Below, piece after piece: positions 1 through 12,243 of a stretch of 64,000 nucleotides of DNA. The stretch is from positions 17,428,078-17,492,077 of the forward strand of contig NW_024609879.1 in NCBI RefSeq assembly GCF_016920785.2, written 5' to 3'. Source of the DNA: Ixodes scapularis. Lineage: Eukaryota > Arthropoda > Arachnida > Ixodida > Ixodidae. The translations under genes were made by a program, and so were the position numbers. Within the stretch, counting starts at the first letter, position 1. The number at the start of each line of letters is the position of its first letter. Below the pieces are notes generated by a model, which saw only the letters and a list, made by a program, of their open reading frames with translations, had not been told where the DNA came from and ran no database searches.

Positions 1-599
1 TTGTGTATATTTGTTAATACTTCAGGTGCCAGCCGTCTCAAGTTAAAGTAGCTAGAATGTTGTGCATCTTAAATGTCTCTTAAAGGCACAAAATATTCAC
101 TACAATATGCAAGGATAAAAAGATACAGTGACTAGGATCAGCTACAAATTTGTCGATTCATAAAAATGCATAAACACAACCCCATTGAGAAAAAAATATC
201 CTAGACGGCACATATGGCATAATATATGCATTTTTATCGAACGAAGAATGTGCAGGTCACTTCGGTGTTTGGCCATGGTTGTCTACCATATTTTACCTAT
301 CACATGGCACATACTTTTTATTTTTTCTTCCACCTTTGATTACAATTTTACAATCAGCACTATTTAAACTGATTAAATAGGACGCACAGGACCGACAATG
401 TATAATCTGACCTTTGAATATAATACGCGCGTAAGGTAAGTCCGACTTTCTAGAACCAATGAACATTGAGAATTCCCCTAATAGATATACATATATTTCA
501 TGTTTTTCTTTATGTTCTATAGCACAGTTTTGAAACGATATGCGGAATGGCTGTTTAAATACATAAAAAATATATTTCGCGTATCTTTGAACAAACTTG
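1..599. other. AT-rich stretch, nothing recognised
   Basis: No reading frame with recognisable protein similarity, no tRNA-like boxes and no terminal repeats were seen. Short reading frames here are compatible with chance in AT-rich DNA. Confidence 0.6.
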
Positions 600-1850
600 T
601 TCGAACCGACTCACTAACGGCAACACTCACTCCTGTGCACCAAAACTTGTTGCAAACATAACACTGAAAACTACCGTCCCAATTTCCCCTCTTCTTCTTC
701 CGCAAAATACTGGACCATGTATTATCGGGTTGCATCTTCGATTACTTTGAGAGTTCAAGCGATTTTAACCCAAGCCACCACGGATTCCGGCGGAGGCTAT
801 CAGCACTCACACAACTGAGAGAAAACCATACCCGGCGGAGGCTATCAGCACTCACACAACTGAGAGAAAACCATACCGGATTGTGCTACTTCACGGAAAG
901 AGAGGGGACAAACGGATGCAACCTCTCTGGATCCTTCAAAGATTTTCGATCCCGTTCCTCATGCGTAGCTAATTATGAAGCTGGCATACACCGGTATAAG
1001 TGTAAAACTATCGAGAAGAATCCAGAGCCTGCCTCACCTATCGCACTACGTTTTTGGAAGTGAACTGTCCTTGAGCTAACAAAGTAAAAGTCACGTCGGG
1101 CGTTCCTTAGGGGTACCTGGAGGAACGGATATCATTTCTAAGATATATTATTAATATTGTAGATAACAATAGCTCTAAAGTTACCACTCGCTTATTCGCA
1201 AAAGACGGATTAATTAATTCCTGAATGTTGTGTCCTGAAGATCAGAGCACTTTGAAAGCTGCTTTAGAAACTATAAATTGGTAGTGCAGGCGGTGAAAAA
1301 TGCAAATAAAGAGCAACAACGATATTCCTAAGAATCGCACTCCAATCTGAAAACGTGCATGTTTTTTTTTATATTAACTTGATAGTAGTCAATAGCGTTC
1401 GCCAGTAAATTTAAATACCTAGGTGCAGCCATGCCGGAATATATCAATTGTAAATCATACACCGACAATTTGACAAGAACCGCCAGAAGAAAATGTTGGC
1501 CACATTGAAGAAATTTGTTAGAATCTACTAAAGTACCCTTTCTTAAAGGAAACTGTGGTTCTCGAGACGGAACATCAAATTAGCTACAAAGGAATCAGAG
1601 TTTGCAGACTACTAAACATCTGTACGCCTTTTTAGAATATGCAAGCTCCGTGTAAAATCCCTATTAAAAAGATGAAAAATAAGAAGAAGTGTGAAGGATT
1701 TATCCCATCCCTATTTATAACATCCACATACCGAAATAATGAGTACGTCAGCGCGATGCTTACCCAACTGTACTAGGCGCCGCTGGAAGAATATAGTAGA
1801 CTGACCATATTGTAGCTGCTTTATTTTATGCAAAACACTAGGTTCAACAC
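600..1850 (+). pseudogene. Decayed LINE reverse transcriptase (CR1/Jockey-like)
   Basis: Reading across frameshifts and stops gives successive reverse transcriptase landmarks in the right order. A KILDHV stretch lies near 704. DFNPSHHGFR lies near 761-790; this is the conserved segment before motif A in CR1/Jockey-type LINEs. LDPSKIFDPVPH (motif A, from LDFSKAFD-type) is near 927-962, VTSGVP (motif B) near 1089-1110, and LFAKD (motif C, from LFADD) near 1190-1210. KYLGA follows near 1408-1428 and FLEYASSV near 1632-1652. The enzyme would have copied the element RNA by target-primed reverse transcription. In-frame stops, at least two frame changes and loss of the second catalytic Asp in motif C show it is dead. 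Neither the endonuclease nor a tail is identifiable, so the ends are approximate. The clade assignment is by motif style only. Confidence 0.75.
787..876. repeat. Tandem duplication, 2 x 45 bp
   Basis: A 45-bp unit beginning CCGGCGGAGGCTATCAGCAC is repeated almost perfectly, at 787-831 and 832-876. It lies inside the LINE relic and covers the HGFR segment. A unit of 45 bp keeps the frame, so the duplication may even predate decay. It is a local duplication and not part of the LINE family consensus. Confidence 0.85.
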
Positions 1851-4800
1851 AGATTCGCTGCGATTTTTAAGGTTTCGCTCTACTATAGAACTTCTGGGCA
1901 GCCATAACCCGAAATGCTGATGCAGATGAAAGCCCGGATCGACCTTTTTAAGTATTCTATTTTTTTTTTTTCGAGGAATATATCCGAGTGAGGCGATGTG
2001 AGCACTTCTTTTTAAGGATCGGTGATGCCGTGTCGCTAGTAGTCCGGATGGTTCCGATATCAGGGCACGTGGCAGTTTTCCTCGTCGATGGCAATCAGCT
2101 GTGGCGACAATCAGCCTTGAAGTGGGGGTGGCTACAGCAAAGATAAGTTCAAAATTAGCGTGCAAAGTGCTAGGCTGCAAATCCCCGGAATGTCTCGTAT
2201 TGCGTTTACATGCATTAACCACCTTGTTGCTGGTGCACATCCTCTTACATTACAACGGGCTACAGTCAATGCTACATGCAGTCAGGGCAAATTATGAGGA
2301 AGTTAGAACCCACGTGGTATGTTGCTTTATGGATGAATAATTTCTCCGAGATACGCAGCTGGAAAAGCCCACTGGAGCAATACTCCACGTGATGTCCGAG
2401 TGGTTCATGAGTGGACTTGGCGGCACATAGTGTTGAATGTAGTCCTTCGTAGGATGAGTTGGAGTAAAGAATTCTTTAATTAGGGACACCATTCCACAGA
2501 TTCTGGAACGTTTTGCCTGCCACGCCATCGGAATGTTTAAGACTTCGTCATCAGAGTTGCTATTTAACCATGCTCCTTGTGATTTAAGACTTCACGCTTT
2601 AGGGCTGGTATGTCTCTTAGCAATGCGTTTAACCACTAGTCAACCATTATTTGCTAGATTATGTAAGTTTTTTTTCGTCCAACCTGCATTGCTGAAATGT
2701 GTCAAATTATTCGCATTTTGAGTTCCTAAATTAGAATTATATTTTTTGCAGATATGTAAACGAGGGAGGTGCGGAAACCACAGCGCTAATCTTCCTCCCC
2801 AACCGACTGTGCCAACAACCTCAACAACAACAAGAGGCAAAACTGCGGCGGCCATGAATTATAATTACCCCGATGATAACACTTCGAGTTTTTACTTGTC
2901 ATAGGGCAAAGCCCTGCTTTAAGAAATAACCACCTGACCCATACGCAAACGCCGATTAGATTCTCAAGCGAAAGTAGAGAAGCTCGTTATTTCGCGAATT
3001 CAAAATGTTTTAAATAAAACGCTTACTGAGAATGCCTTCATTGAATGTATATCTGGTAAAACTGATAACCAAGGACTGGTTCAGTTTAAAAGTCGTTCAA
3101 TGGAACGAGTGTGAGTGTCAGCATTATATTTGTTTGTATACATCGAGGTATTACATTTCTGCTGACCAAATGTTTCGCTTGACGAACAGATTTTCCTAGG
3201 CTCATTTTACATAAACGCTAGATAAAAAAAATATACAGCTTGGGAAGATCATACTTTTTTTGTCGGATAGAAGACATACTTTCGTCTCCGTCGTTTTTAA
3301 CTTGGTCAAAGAGTATGCACTGGTTTATATAGATTGGGCTTCACGTGTGGAAACCGAAAATGTATTTCCAACTCGCATAGAAAGTGGGTCAATTATGCGC
3401 TGGGCAATGTATAAGAGACTATATTTTTTTTTCTTGAAATATCGAAACGTGTCTTTTAGGATATCTATAGATCGCGTCAAAAATAAGGGCATAAGTGCCA
3501 TAATCATTGACTACCTAATGCTTAATGCGAAATAATTAACTGTCTCACGAGGTTACCCGGCGTTATCAGCTTTTGAATCCGCGCCAAACGGCACCTTAAC
3601 TCACCAGTCCAATGGAGAGAAGCCTTTATTCTGTAGAATCGAATTGATGGGTACCTTCTTATTGGCAGGCGCGCGTCTGTTTCAAGGAACGCCACCCCAT
3701 GGCGCTGCGGTCCGGCACCTGTGGAATTAACACGGGTAATGGCTCGTTCAAACTTGTGGATTCACAGGCGAATCTGCTGGGAAATTGACGCCGGGAGGGG
3801 GAAATCTCTGGCCGGCGTCGGAATATGCAACCGCGGGAGCCATTGGTCCGAGACCGGTTTTGCCCGTGGAAAAGTTTTTCACGCCGTCGCAGCCAATCAG
3901 AACGCACGGAGGAAATGGCGCTTGCATGCGTCACATTCTGGCACGTTGTCTCCGTTTGCTCGTTATTTTATTAATGCCTTCTCGTATCGCCGAAAGAATG
4001 TTGGGCATTTTATCGGCACAGTGGGTCAGCGTTAACTGCAAGAAGGAGCTTGTGAGAGCATTTTTCCAACACCACGCGAGCCAGGGGGAGTCTGCCCTGA
4101 TATCCGCAAGAGACCGAAGCCGCGCGAACGCGGCGGGTGGCACAAATGTGAACGGCGACGTCTTTTTCCGCCCAGTAAAATTGGTGGGCGACAAGAGAGT
4201 GTTTCGCAAGTGTGAACACGGCCTTACACGGTGGCACTGGCTCACCGGAGGTACCGAAGCCCAAGGGGGGGGGGGGGGGGGGGGAAGGGGGGGGGGGGGG
4301 GAGAAGGGGGGAGGGGTGCTTTTCTTAGCGTTGACGAACACGGCGGCACCTTAATACTCGCACCGCAAAATTCGAAGGAGTACTCAGCAGCGTTCAATTC
4401 GACACTCATGTTTTCGCATTCACAAGTTATAAGTGTTTAGGTGTCCCTGGAAATGTTTCTATGTTACTTTCATTTATTTGTAGAAACTGTAGCCCCGTTA
4501 AGGCTTTTGCAAGGTGGGGATTATAAGAAGAGTGCGATTGAACAAAGATAAAAACGGCACACAATACTAAACAACATAAACATCGACATCAATCGTTCTC
4601 AACGGCACACAAAAATTAAAACAATGGCCTTCATTTATTTACATTTCGGGTTGTGCGTTCGCATTCGTCTACACATTTTAGGAACTTGTTCTCAAATGAC
4701 AAAAAGGCAATGATACAGGGTGTTTAACTTTATTTTGAACACATTTTCTTGGCATTTAATGTCATATATGTCTGGTATGTAACCGGTTTCGCTCTCCGGT

Positions 4801-6842
4801 GCGTGAAGCCGTCACACGAGTACTTATTCAATGCTGAGCTAGAACTGGCGTCTTGAATTATTAATCACGAATGCCAAAGAGCAGCGCTCCTGTCATCCCT
4901 GATTAGACACGAGTTCCAGCCAAACGTCTTGCTTGATAAGAAAATCAATGTCACGTGACCTCCAGTCACGTGACATATACATCGTTTTCGCTTTCACACT
5001 AAATTTGGTGGCAGAATGGACGTAACACGAGCGGACGTCATGGGGACAATATGCATGTCCACTTTTCCAACTAAAGTTAGAGGCAAAATTGATGTGACAT
5101 GAGTGACATGAAAGTCCGCGGCTTACACCTTTTCGAGAGAGAGTACGCCGGAGTCGCGTAGCTTCGAGCCTGTTCGTTATTTATCGTGTCGGAGCGAATA
5201 CTGGCCCTGTGTTACTCTTCTGAGCCGCCCGTCCTGCAAGGCGACCCGAAATCAGCACGTCGAATAAATTTTCATAGCAGTTATAGATTAAAAATAAATA
5301 AATAAAAATATTTCGTAGGCTTTCTATGTCCCCCTATCTCCTTTTTGCATCGAGCCGCTGATCGGTTATCAATTTCCGGAAACTCCCGAAAACGAAAATA
5401 CTGGATGCGCCAATGAATTAGTGGCTTACTTGCATTCTAGGTGATCAATGTTTGGTTAGTTCGAGTAAAAAAAACACTTGAACTTCATGATATCGGTGTC
5501 CTAGCTGTCACTTCATGTCGAGCTTAAAACGAGCCATGTACTCTAATGTGCCTAGTGTTGCCGCAGTGATAATGAACGATATACAAAGGATTCGCATTAT
5601 CACTTCATAATGTACTGATCTTATTTTTCTTGTTAACATAAATATTCCTTTTAAATTATATAGAGAATCAGAATGAATTTTTCCCGAACTCTGAGATGGG
5701 CTAGAACGGAGACTAACACAGACAGTCTGCAGTAGTCGCCAATTCCTCGCTGATCATTTTAGGAAAACCTCTATGGCACTTAGAGGTTCTTGCATCAATG
5801 GCAGCTCTGAAATTGTTACTATGAACTCATGTACTGACGAAGCAAACATAACACATTCAGCAAAATTATTGGTTATCCTTTTTATGTTTGTTTTAGTTCT
5901 CAGTTGAACGACTCGTGCCCATACGTACCAGTGACCACCATGAGTATTCTTCACATAAATTCCTAATCGTAATATCCTAAAAATGTAATAGTGTGCAAGC
6001 TCGTGCCCACGTTATTGCACCATAAGTTCGGCCGCTAGGCTCAACAATGAAGGAGTAAGATAGGATAAACCGCCCACTCACTTTTGAGCAGCACTTTGGT
6101 GCACGACAAAGAAACTTCAGTGTTTGTTTACTTTTTAGTTTTGAAACAATATCTTTAAAGTCTAGAACTCATACTCTGACATCTACGGCAACAAAAATCA
6201 TCAATTGAATAAAGATCCTTTCGTCAAGGCACGCAGTAAAGTTGCTAGGCAGTAAGTTCATTACATATTTATGTTTTGTATTTACGAGTGAGCAATGTAG
6301 ATGTTGAGCATGCTGGTTTCTAATTTACAATAAGAAAAGAAGGGCAAGGAAGGCAATCCTTGTCTCATAGTCTTCCATGTCCCTCTCCTTGTCCTTGTTT
6401 GTTCGTCTTCCATGTCCCTCTTTCGTTATCGTAAACAAGTGAGCACATTTAACAAGAAATAGACATGTTATGTACTTGCTGACCGGCATTTCAACTTTTT
6501 CATTGCCACGCACAGTATGTAGGCTCCTGCTGGAGACAGATCTGGAGGAATGCAAAGTTGAGTTACTGAAACTCTGCACTCCTCGATACAAGGAAATGCA
6601 AGAAAACGCCGAGGGAAGCGATCCACTCAGAAAATTTAGCAGGCATTCACCAGGGAGGCATACTCTATTGAAAATCCGCCTAAAGGCCCACTAAGGCTTC
6701 TTTTTAATACTTCGACGCGTCTTTTAAAAATATTTGAGGGGTCTGGCAATTTAGTAATTTTCATCAATTCCTAAAGGGTGTAAAAGACCCGCCATAAATT
6801 TTTAAGAGGCCTGTGGGATCCGTGCCAATCCTTTACGCGAAA
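1851..6842. other. Long stretch without recognisable genes
   Basis: Frames of up to 189 codons at 3.7-4.4 kb owe their length to GC content and a G run that reads as polyglycine; they show no family signature. A sequence ACAGGGTGTTTAACTTTA near 4718 resembles mariner-type MITE ends, but no partner end was found. No tRNA boxes and no target-site duplications were located. Confidence 0.5.
4265..4316. repeat. Poly-G tract
   Basis: Runs of 20 and about 15 consecutive G are separated by AA and followed by further short G runs. The tract could form G-quadruplex on the plus strand. Length in the assembly is likely unreliable. Confidence 0.9.
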
Positions 6843-7707
6843 CAGTCTTGTACACCTTCCTAAAAAAAAGTAATCGATTACAATTACTATTAGTCTTGGC
6901 TAAAAAGTATTCGATTAGATTACTTGATTACTCGACAGCAAAAGTAATTGGACATTACTTTAAGAAGTAACCGTTACCTTTCCAATTACTTTATTGTGTG
7001 AAGACTTACATCTTTAGCGCTCATAACAATGAACTAGTATACCTCCAAAATCGAGACCCTGCTTGTCACAAAGACCACATAGGGGCAATAGTGGGGTCGT
7101 GACGTGTATTTGAACTGGCTTTGCTATATTTAGCATCCGCTTTAGACATTCTTCGGTTCTGGCTCTCCTATGGACTGCGAGTAAGTACCGTAAGCAGGAT
7201 AGTTTTTTTTTTACTTCTGTCTGTGTGTGCGAGGGGCTAGTTTGGACGAAGGACTTACAAAGCTACATTACGCTCCCTTAAACTTCGCCCTGAATGGCCT
7301 TTGTCACGCACTGGGCTTCCCTGGGGCTTCGCAATCCCAGTCCCAGCTAAAAAAAAAAAAGAAAACGGACATTTCACAGAAACTATGGATACAAAGGGGT
7401 TGGCCTCGTTTTCCTAGGAATCCGCAAAAATCTTTTTTTTTTCTGTTCGAAAAAGGAGGCAAATTTTATTTTTGTCGTTTGAGAAAAGAAAGGTGTGTGT
7501 GTGGGGGGGGGGGGGGGGGGGGAGGGGGAGGGGGGATTCGTGGGGAAATAGTAATGGTTAGAAGTATTTTTTTTTTACTTCAAAAAGTAATCACATTACT
7601 CTTGTGATTACTGCCTAATAAAAGTAATTAACTGATTACAAAATTACTACAAAAAGTAATCGATTACAAGTAATTTGATTACTTGTAATCCGTACGGTTC
7701 AAGTCTG
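6843..7707. mobile_element. Non-autonomous hAT-type DNA transposon
   Basis: The ends are CAGTCTTG on the left and its near complement CAAGTCTG on the right. They are flanked by a perfect 8-bp direct repeat ACGCGAAA at 6835-6842 and 7708-7715. An 8-bp duplication with CAG-starting ends is the hAT hallmark. Both subterminal regions (6870-7000 and 7575-7690) are packed with interspersed AAGTAAT, GATTAC and ATTAC words, as in many hAT elements, where they bind transposase. No transposase frame is present, so it must have been moved in trans. The interior contains a long poly-G tract. Confidence 0.8.
7503..7535. repeat. Poly-G tract inside the hAT-type element
   Basis: A run of about 20 G is followed by shorter G runs broken by single A. 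G-quadruplex potential; length probably variable. Confidence 0.85.
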
Positions 7708-8316
7708 ACGCGAAACCACAGCATTCAGCAAAGTCGCTTTAAGGGGTCTCTGCGAGAGATTATACGACCATTCGGCATATTGTGTCGGGTGGCCGCAACG
7801 AGCGTTGGAAATTGAGGAGACGTACACTATCCCTCATTTCTGTGTCTGCGTGGTCTTTGTATGTGCTCACAGACTGGACTAGGCAAGGAAGAGATAGAGA
7901 GAGAGAAAGAGGTGGCGCTTTCCCGTTTCTCAAAGACGCCCAGTCCTCGCTCACGAGGGAGGGACGGTGAGTGGAGGAAATGGGTGAGGGACTTTTTGAT
8001 GTTGGTTTTTGAAGAATAGCTGGTTTTAGTCTGTCGGTATACAGATATCATCAGAAGCTGGTCGCTCTGTTTTTTTTTGTGTGTGTTTTTTTTCGTCAAG
8101 GAGCGCAAACTATATGCACAACAACAAGCGGACGCTAAGTGTCGGCTTTCCATCTAACGCGTGGGGTCTACCTTCTAGAGCAGCTCAGCGTGCGGATTAA
8201 GAAGGTATCTAATTCCCCTGTTTTTTTATTACTGCATTCATTTATTTATTTTTCGCTTTATTTCTAAATTTGTCTCCAAAATACACAACAACTGCCTGTA
8301 CCCATAGGTGTGGAGG
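7708..8316. other. No gene recognised
   Basis: Contains the right 8-bp target duplication of the preceding hAT-type element (7708-7715), a short GA-rich stretch near 7890 and T-rich runs near 8070. Nothing else was recognised. Confidence 0.5.
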
Positions 8317-9600
8317 CTAGTCCGGGGTCCAATCGTAATGTAGGTTTAAAAAGCGGCAGAATGCAATAGACTCATGCAATGCGAAAAAAAAGAAATCACG
8401 TTCTAGAAAGTAATTAGCGTAAAGGCATTTCCTTATTTGATTGAATCTTTTTAAGGAGGGCACAAAGTTATTTTCCAACTTTATATTTATAGGTATTTTA
8501 TTCCAAACTAGATCACCATAAAATTCAATCAGCCTTTGTTCATATGCTTTATGGCATGGCGGTAAATTAAACATATAATTCGCGGCAGCCCTTGTTCGTC
8601 TTTTGGGAGGTCAAAATAAGTTCAAAGCAAGGGACTCATTAGACGCTATGAATTTACAAACTGTTTGAGAAATTTCTAATTTGTAAACACAGCCAAATGG
8701 GAACACGTTTAGCGATTAGAAGATAGGTCTACTAGGGATAGTTGTTGTTGAATATGTTATGAATCCTATCGCCCGTTTTTTGCAAGCGAGTTACCGGATC
8801 TAAGTATGTAGCGTAATTATTACCCCAGGATTCAATAAAATAATCCAGCGGACGGTGGACAAATGCAAAATAGAGTATGCGCAAAATAAATAAATCAAAA
8901 CATTCGCTTGCCTTTAATATTGTATAACAACCGTATGCATGTTTTTAGAACACATGTGCATAATTTGGCTTTTCCAGTGCATATCAGAATCAAACAGAAC
9001 GCCTAAATATTTATAACAAGTAACATGTTGTAATTCCATATTATTTAACTGTATAAATACCTGTAAACATTTTCGACGGACATCCGTCTGGTTAGGAATG
9101 ATTATTAAATCTTCAACTTTGAAACTCTAACCAAGCTTTATTAAAAAGCAAAAATCCCGACGTTTCGGAACCAACTTGGTTCCTTGATCACGGGTGACTG
9201 TTTTTGTCCCGCGGAACGGCCTGCCCACGAACCCGAACCTCGGGTTCGTGGTTCGTGGTTCGGGTTCGTGAGCAGACCGTTCCGCGGGACAAAAACAGTC
9301 ACCCGTGATCAAGGGACCGAGTTGGTTCCGAAACGTCGGGATTTTTGCTTTTTAATAAAGCTTGGTTAGAGTTTCAAAGTTGAAGATTTATAAATACCTC
9401 GTCGCGATTAATCGCCATTTTCTTGGAGTGAAACACTTTATACTTAGATTTATGTAGGTTGGTTTTAAGTTGATTACTCGTAAACCATGTCAGTACCCTA
9501 GTCAAATCCTCTTTGATTGTATCCTGAAATTCGCCTATTGTATCCCCAACAATATCAGTGCCGTTGTTGCGGAATGTGAATGGTCTGCATTAAAGACTTT
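8317..9600 (-). pseudogene. Decayed LINE reverse transcriptase, C-terminal half
   Basis: Reading the minus strand from 9600 downward gives a typical post-catalytic LINE reverse transcriptase. First comes a palm/thumb segment with DLTRVLTWFTSNQL and KSKYKVFHSKK (about 9410-9560). Then comes CYKYLGVLFDSDMHWK (near 8990-9035), and finally a C-terminal VWNKIPINIK motif near 8480-8500, which is the conserved ending of CR1/Jockey-superfamily ORF2. At least one stop and frame changes are present. The copy is interrupted at 9108-9388 by a palindromic element. Removing that element plus one TA rejoins the frame, which confirms the insertion came after the LINE. The catalytic YADD region and everything upstream are missing. 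Confidence 0.75.
9108..9388. mobile_element. Palindromic TA-inserting element, copy 1
   Basis: A near-perfect inverted repeat with arms of about 130 bp meeting near 9240. The ends are AATCTTCAACTTTGAAACTC and its complement, flanked by TA at 9106-9107 and 9389-9390. It sits inside the LINE relic, whose frame is restored when the element and one TA are removed. Each arm carries CCGACGTTTCG or its complement next to a short GGGACC-type stem. It shares about 70 bp per arm, starting ACTCTAACCA, with the palindrome at 13763. It has no coding capacity, so it is a MITE-like passenger, perhaps of a Tc1/mariner-type transposase given the TA target. Confidence 0.8.
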
Positions 9601-9623
9601 TTATGAAACTTAGCAAGACTGTA

Positions 9624-10142
9624 AGTTTAGAAAGCTTGCTCATACGTAAAGACAGGGGACGGGACAACATATCTTTCAACTTTTAACAAACAAATGATTT
9701 ATTGCCGGGCGCCTCGCCTTCGGAACTCCGCTATAGGAGTGGGAAATTTAAAAGGAGGGTAAAGGGGAAGAAGGGGGCAAGACAAGGCCCCGGAAGAAAA
9801 ACGGGGGGAAAGTAAGCCGCAGAGACAGCGGGAAGGAGGGGACAAGAGAAGGCATCCCGATTTCCCTCTCAGGAGCAAGGACCACTCGCCCGGCCCCCCG
9901 AGGTCGTCAACTCCGGTCTCAGGGATGTCACCTCCCTCTCCTACAGCGACAACGAGGCCGACGAAATGTTCTTCGGCGCCTCTTTTATGGCGTAGGCTTC
10001 CACGAACTCGCGCCCGTAGCGGTTCTTATTGGCCCCCAGAACACGCGCGGACGGGAACTCAGGGGCACATGGAGCGCAAATCATGAGGTGATGGACCATG
10101 GGTGTCGGGAGTCCTTGTCGTTTTTTGCTATTTCTCTTTCAT
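9624..10142 (-). mobile_element. 5'-truncated Penelope-like element fragment
   Basis: This matches the last part of the PLE at 38.3-41.0 kb: the C-terminal end of the GIY-YIG endonuclease region plus the 3' UTR, ending in the same GACGGGACAACA-type terminus. It is flanked by an 11-bp direct repeat GCAAGACTGTA at 9613-9623 and 10143-10153. This was therefore a complete insertion event of a 5'-truncated copy, as expected for target-primed reverse transcription. Identity to the 34-41 kb copies is visibly lower (scattered substitutions), so it is an older insertion or a subfamily member. The endonuclease frame is broken and incomplete; no protein is expected. Confidence 0.9.
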
Positions 10143-10153
10143 GCAAGACTGTA

Positions 10154-11867
10154 TTTACATATTTGCAGGGAGTACTCGAATACATGTCTTTCGCTCGCAG
10201 TCTTGTTGTCATGCTTGTCATTTTCTTCTTCTCACGACTCGTCCGCGTTGCCCCTTTTTCTTTTCCTTTTTTTTTAAATTTTATGTCGGTTCGGCATCTA
10301 CAGCACACCAGGGCTCTTGTATTTCTTAAGCTAACATAACACCTTCTTCCAAATATGCAACATCCTCCCCGGGGGAAAAGGTGTGTTGAGTTTATTCACT
10401 CGTCGAGTTCTAGGGGATAGAGAAGTTGCACGGGGAGGGGAAGAGTAGTCCCTCTGGGCGGTTGTCCCATACACGAGCTCACGGTGACGTCACCGTGACT
10501 GTCTTCAGCATTTCTCTACGTCGGCGGATGTTAGTTGCGCATTCGTGGTTTTAGCTAAATGGGATACTGACAGTGTGCATTTGTGCGTATGGTGTACATG
10601 CTTGGTTTTTTCGTAGAACTACCATTAATCTAAGGAATTTACCCAGCGGCATTGTCACAACCTCGAGATATATATATATATATTTTTTTTTTGCGGCAGA
10701 CAACTTGGTTGTCACTCTTTTTGCTGATCGCTTTTGTCTACAGCTGCTTGCCCCCGGGTTTCAGTAAATGTTTCTTCCTGTGGTCTTGTCACTTACAAAG
10801 TAAATGCAAAACTCAATGTGTGAAAGAACTTTCCAATAACTGCATTTGTGTTGTATGGTTCGCAGTTATTCTGGCGCCCCAAGGGTTGAAGGGATGAGGA
10901 AGTTTGAAGGCTGAATAACTGAGGTGGTATGAAGCGCCGAAGAAGTTTAAAGGGCTGAGAGGTTTGATAAGCTTGATGGGGCTTGAAGTGCTCAGAATGT
11001 TCCGTAACACATCATGGCTGAAGTGTTATTTTCAATATTCGACAAATCTTAAATTAAAGTTGAAATTATCCACTCGGGACGTCTAAGAGCTGCTTCAGGT
11101 GGGTAATCTTCACATCACTTCGGTGTTGCTGGCGAGCTTTTTCTTAGGGTGTGTGCATTTTGTGCCTCAGACGATGCTATATGCCATCGAAGGCAATTCA
11201 AGCTCTGTGAATGTTACGTGACCTTCGGGAGCTCTTGGTCAGGTGATAAATTCACAGTGATGAATTGGCTGAGATGGCTCAAAGTATCTGCTGTAGCTCA
11301 GAACAATGTGAAGCGGAGAAACAATACTGACACTGAGAAGAAATTGCTGGGATCAGGTCCAGATAAAAATGTATGCTTGACGTATAGTCTCACAATTCCT
11401 TCGCAATCCGTCAATCGAAATCAAAACTTTGCCACTTTGCTCTGTGACCAACTGGTTTCTAGAATGCAAGGTGTGCGTTGTTGAACGCAGAGTTTTATGA
11501 ATGTGGTCTATAAGAGACAGCCAATTGTGCTTTGAATTAAGAAGTGTTATCTGTATAGACTTTATTATGCAAAGAAAGTTTATATGACTTGACTTGCCCT
11601 TGAATAACAGAATCAGTAAATGTCAAAGTGCTCTCTAATATAAACTCATTCGCACACCTTTACATTCAACCAATTGTTGTAGATCGGAAGATATTAAGCG
11701 CAGCGTTTGAGAGAAAGTCCATCTTGATTCTTACCACTTTTTCTTCCTTTGCCGGTTTTTTACGAGCTCAACGAACTTCCCCGGGCCACCATTAACTATG
11801 TGTGTTGAAGGATGTCTCGTCTTGTTTGTCAGCTGAAAGACCCCCTTCCCTCTGTTCAAATTGATTA
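10154..11867. other. No gene recognised
   Basis: Contains a short TA microsatellite near 10668-10682 and a purine-rich stretch with repeated GAAG/TTGAAG words at 10880-11000. No coding, tRNA or transposon-end signal was found. Confidence 0.5.
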
Positions 11868-12241
11868 CTGTATTTTCCGGACTACACTCCGTAGACTTTA
11901 CAGGCTTAAATTTTTAATTTTACGGATTGCGGAAAACGTACAAGTGTGGACTGCAAAGGGATTTTTTTTCTAGATTTTTCTTATGACGGGACGTGACAAA
12001 ATTTGTAAATAAAAACGTGTAAATACAAGTGTGAATCATGCAGAAGCATGATTCAAGCTTCTTTGTGTGCTAATAAAGCAGGGATTTCTCGAGGTGTGAT
12101 GGGTATGATCATTCTGATGCGTGGACTAGGCACCATGTACAGACTACGTAGCATAAGCAGTCTAAAAAAACGTGTTTTTGCAACCAATATTTACCCCTGC
12201 GGACTATCTGCTAGGAGCGTACTATAGTCCAGAAAATAGGG
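11868..12241. mobile_element. TA-flanked MITE (mariner-like)
   Basis: The left end CTGTATTTTCCGGACTA and the right end (read inverted CCCTATTTTCTGGACTATA) form an imperfect terminal inverted repeat. They are flanked by TA at 11866-11867 and 12242-12243. The 374-bp interior has no reading frame and contains a small hairpin around GAATCATGCAGAAGCATGATTC (12032-12055). TA duplications and short size fit a Tc1/mariner-mobilised MITE. Confidence 0.7.
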
Positions 12242-12243
12242 TA

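Noticed and set aside
3785..4354. 189-codon plus-strand frame
   Set aside because: Its length depends on a long G run read as polyglycine, overlapping frames exist on the other strand, and no family signature is present.
4715..4760. Mariner-type terminus ACAGGGTGTTTAACTTTA
   Set aside because: No partner inverted end or TA-bounded unit was found, so no element could be delimited.
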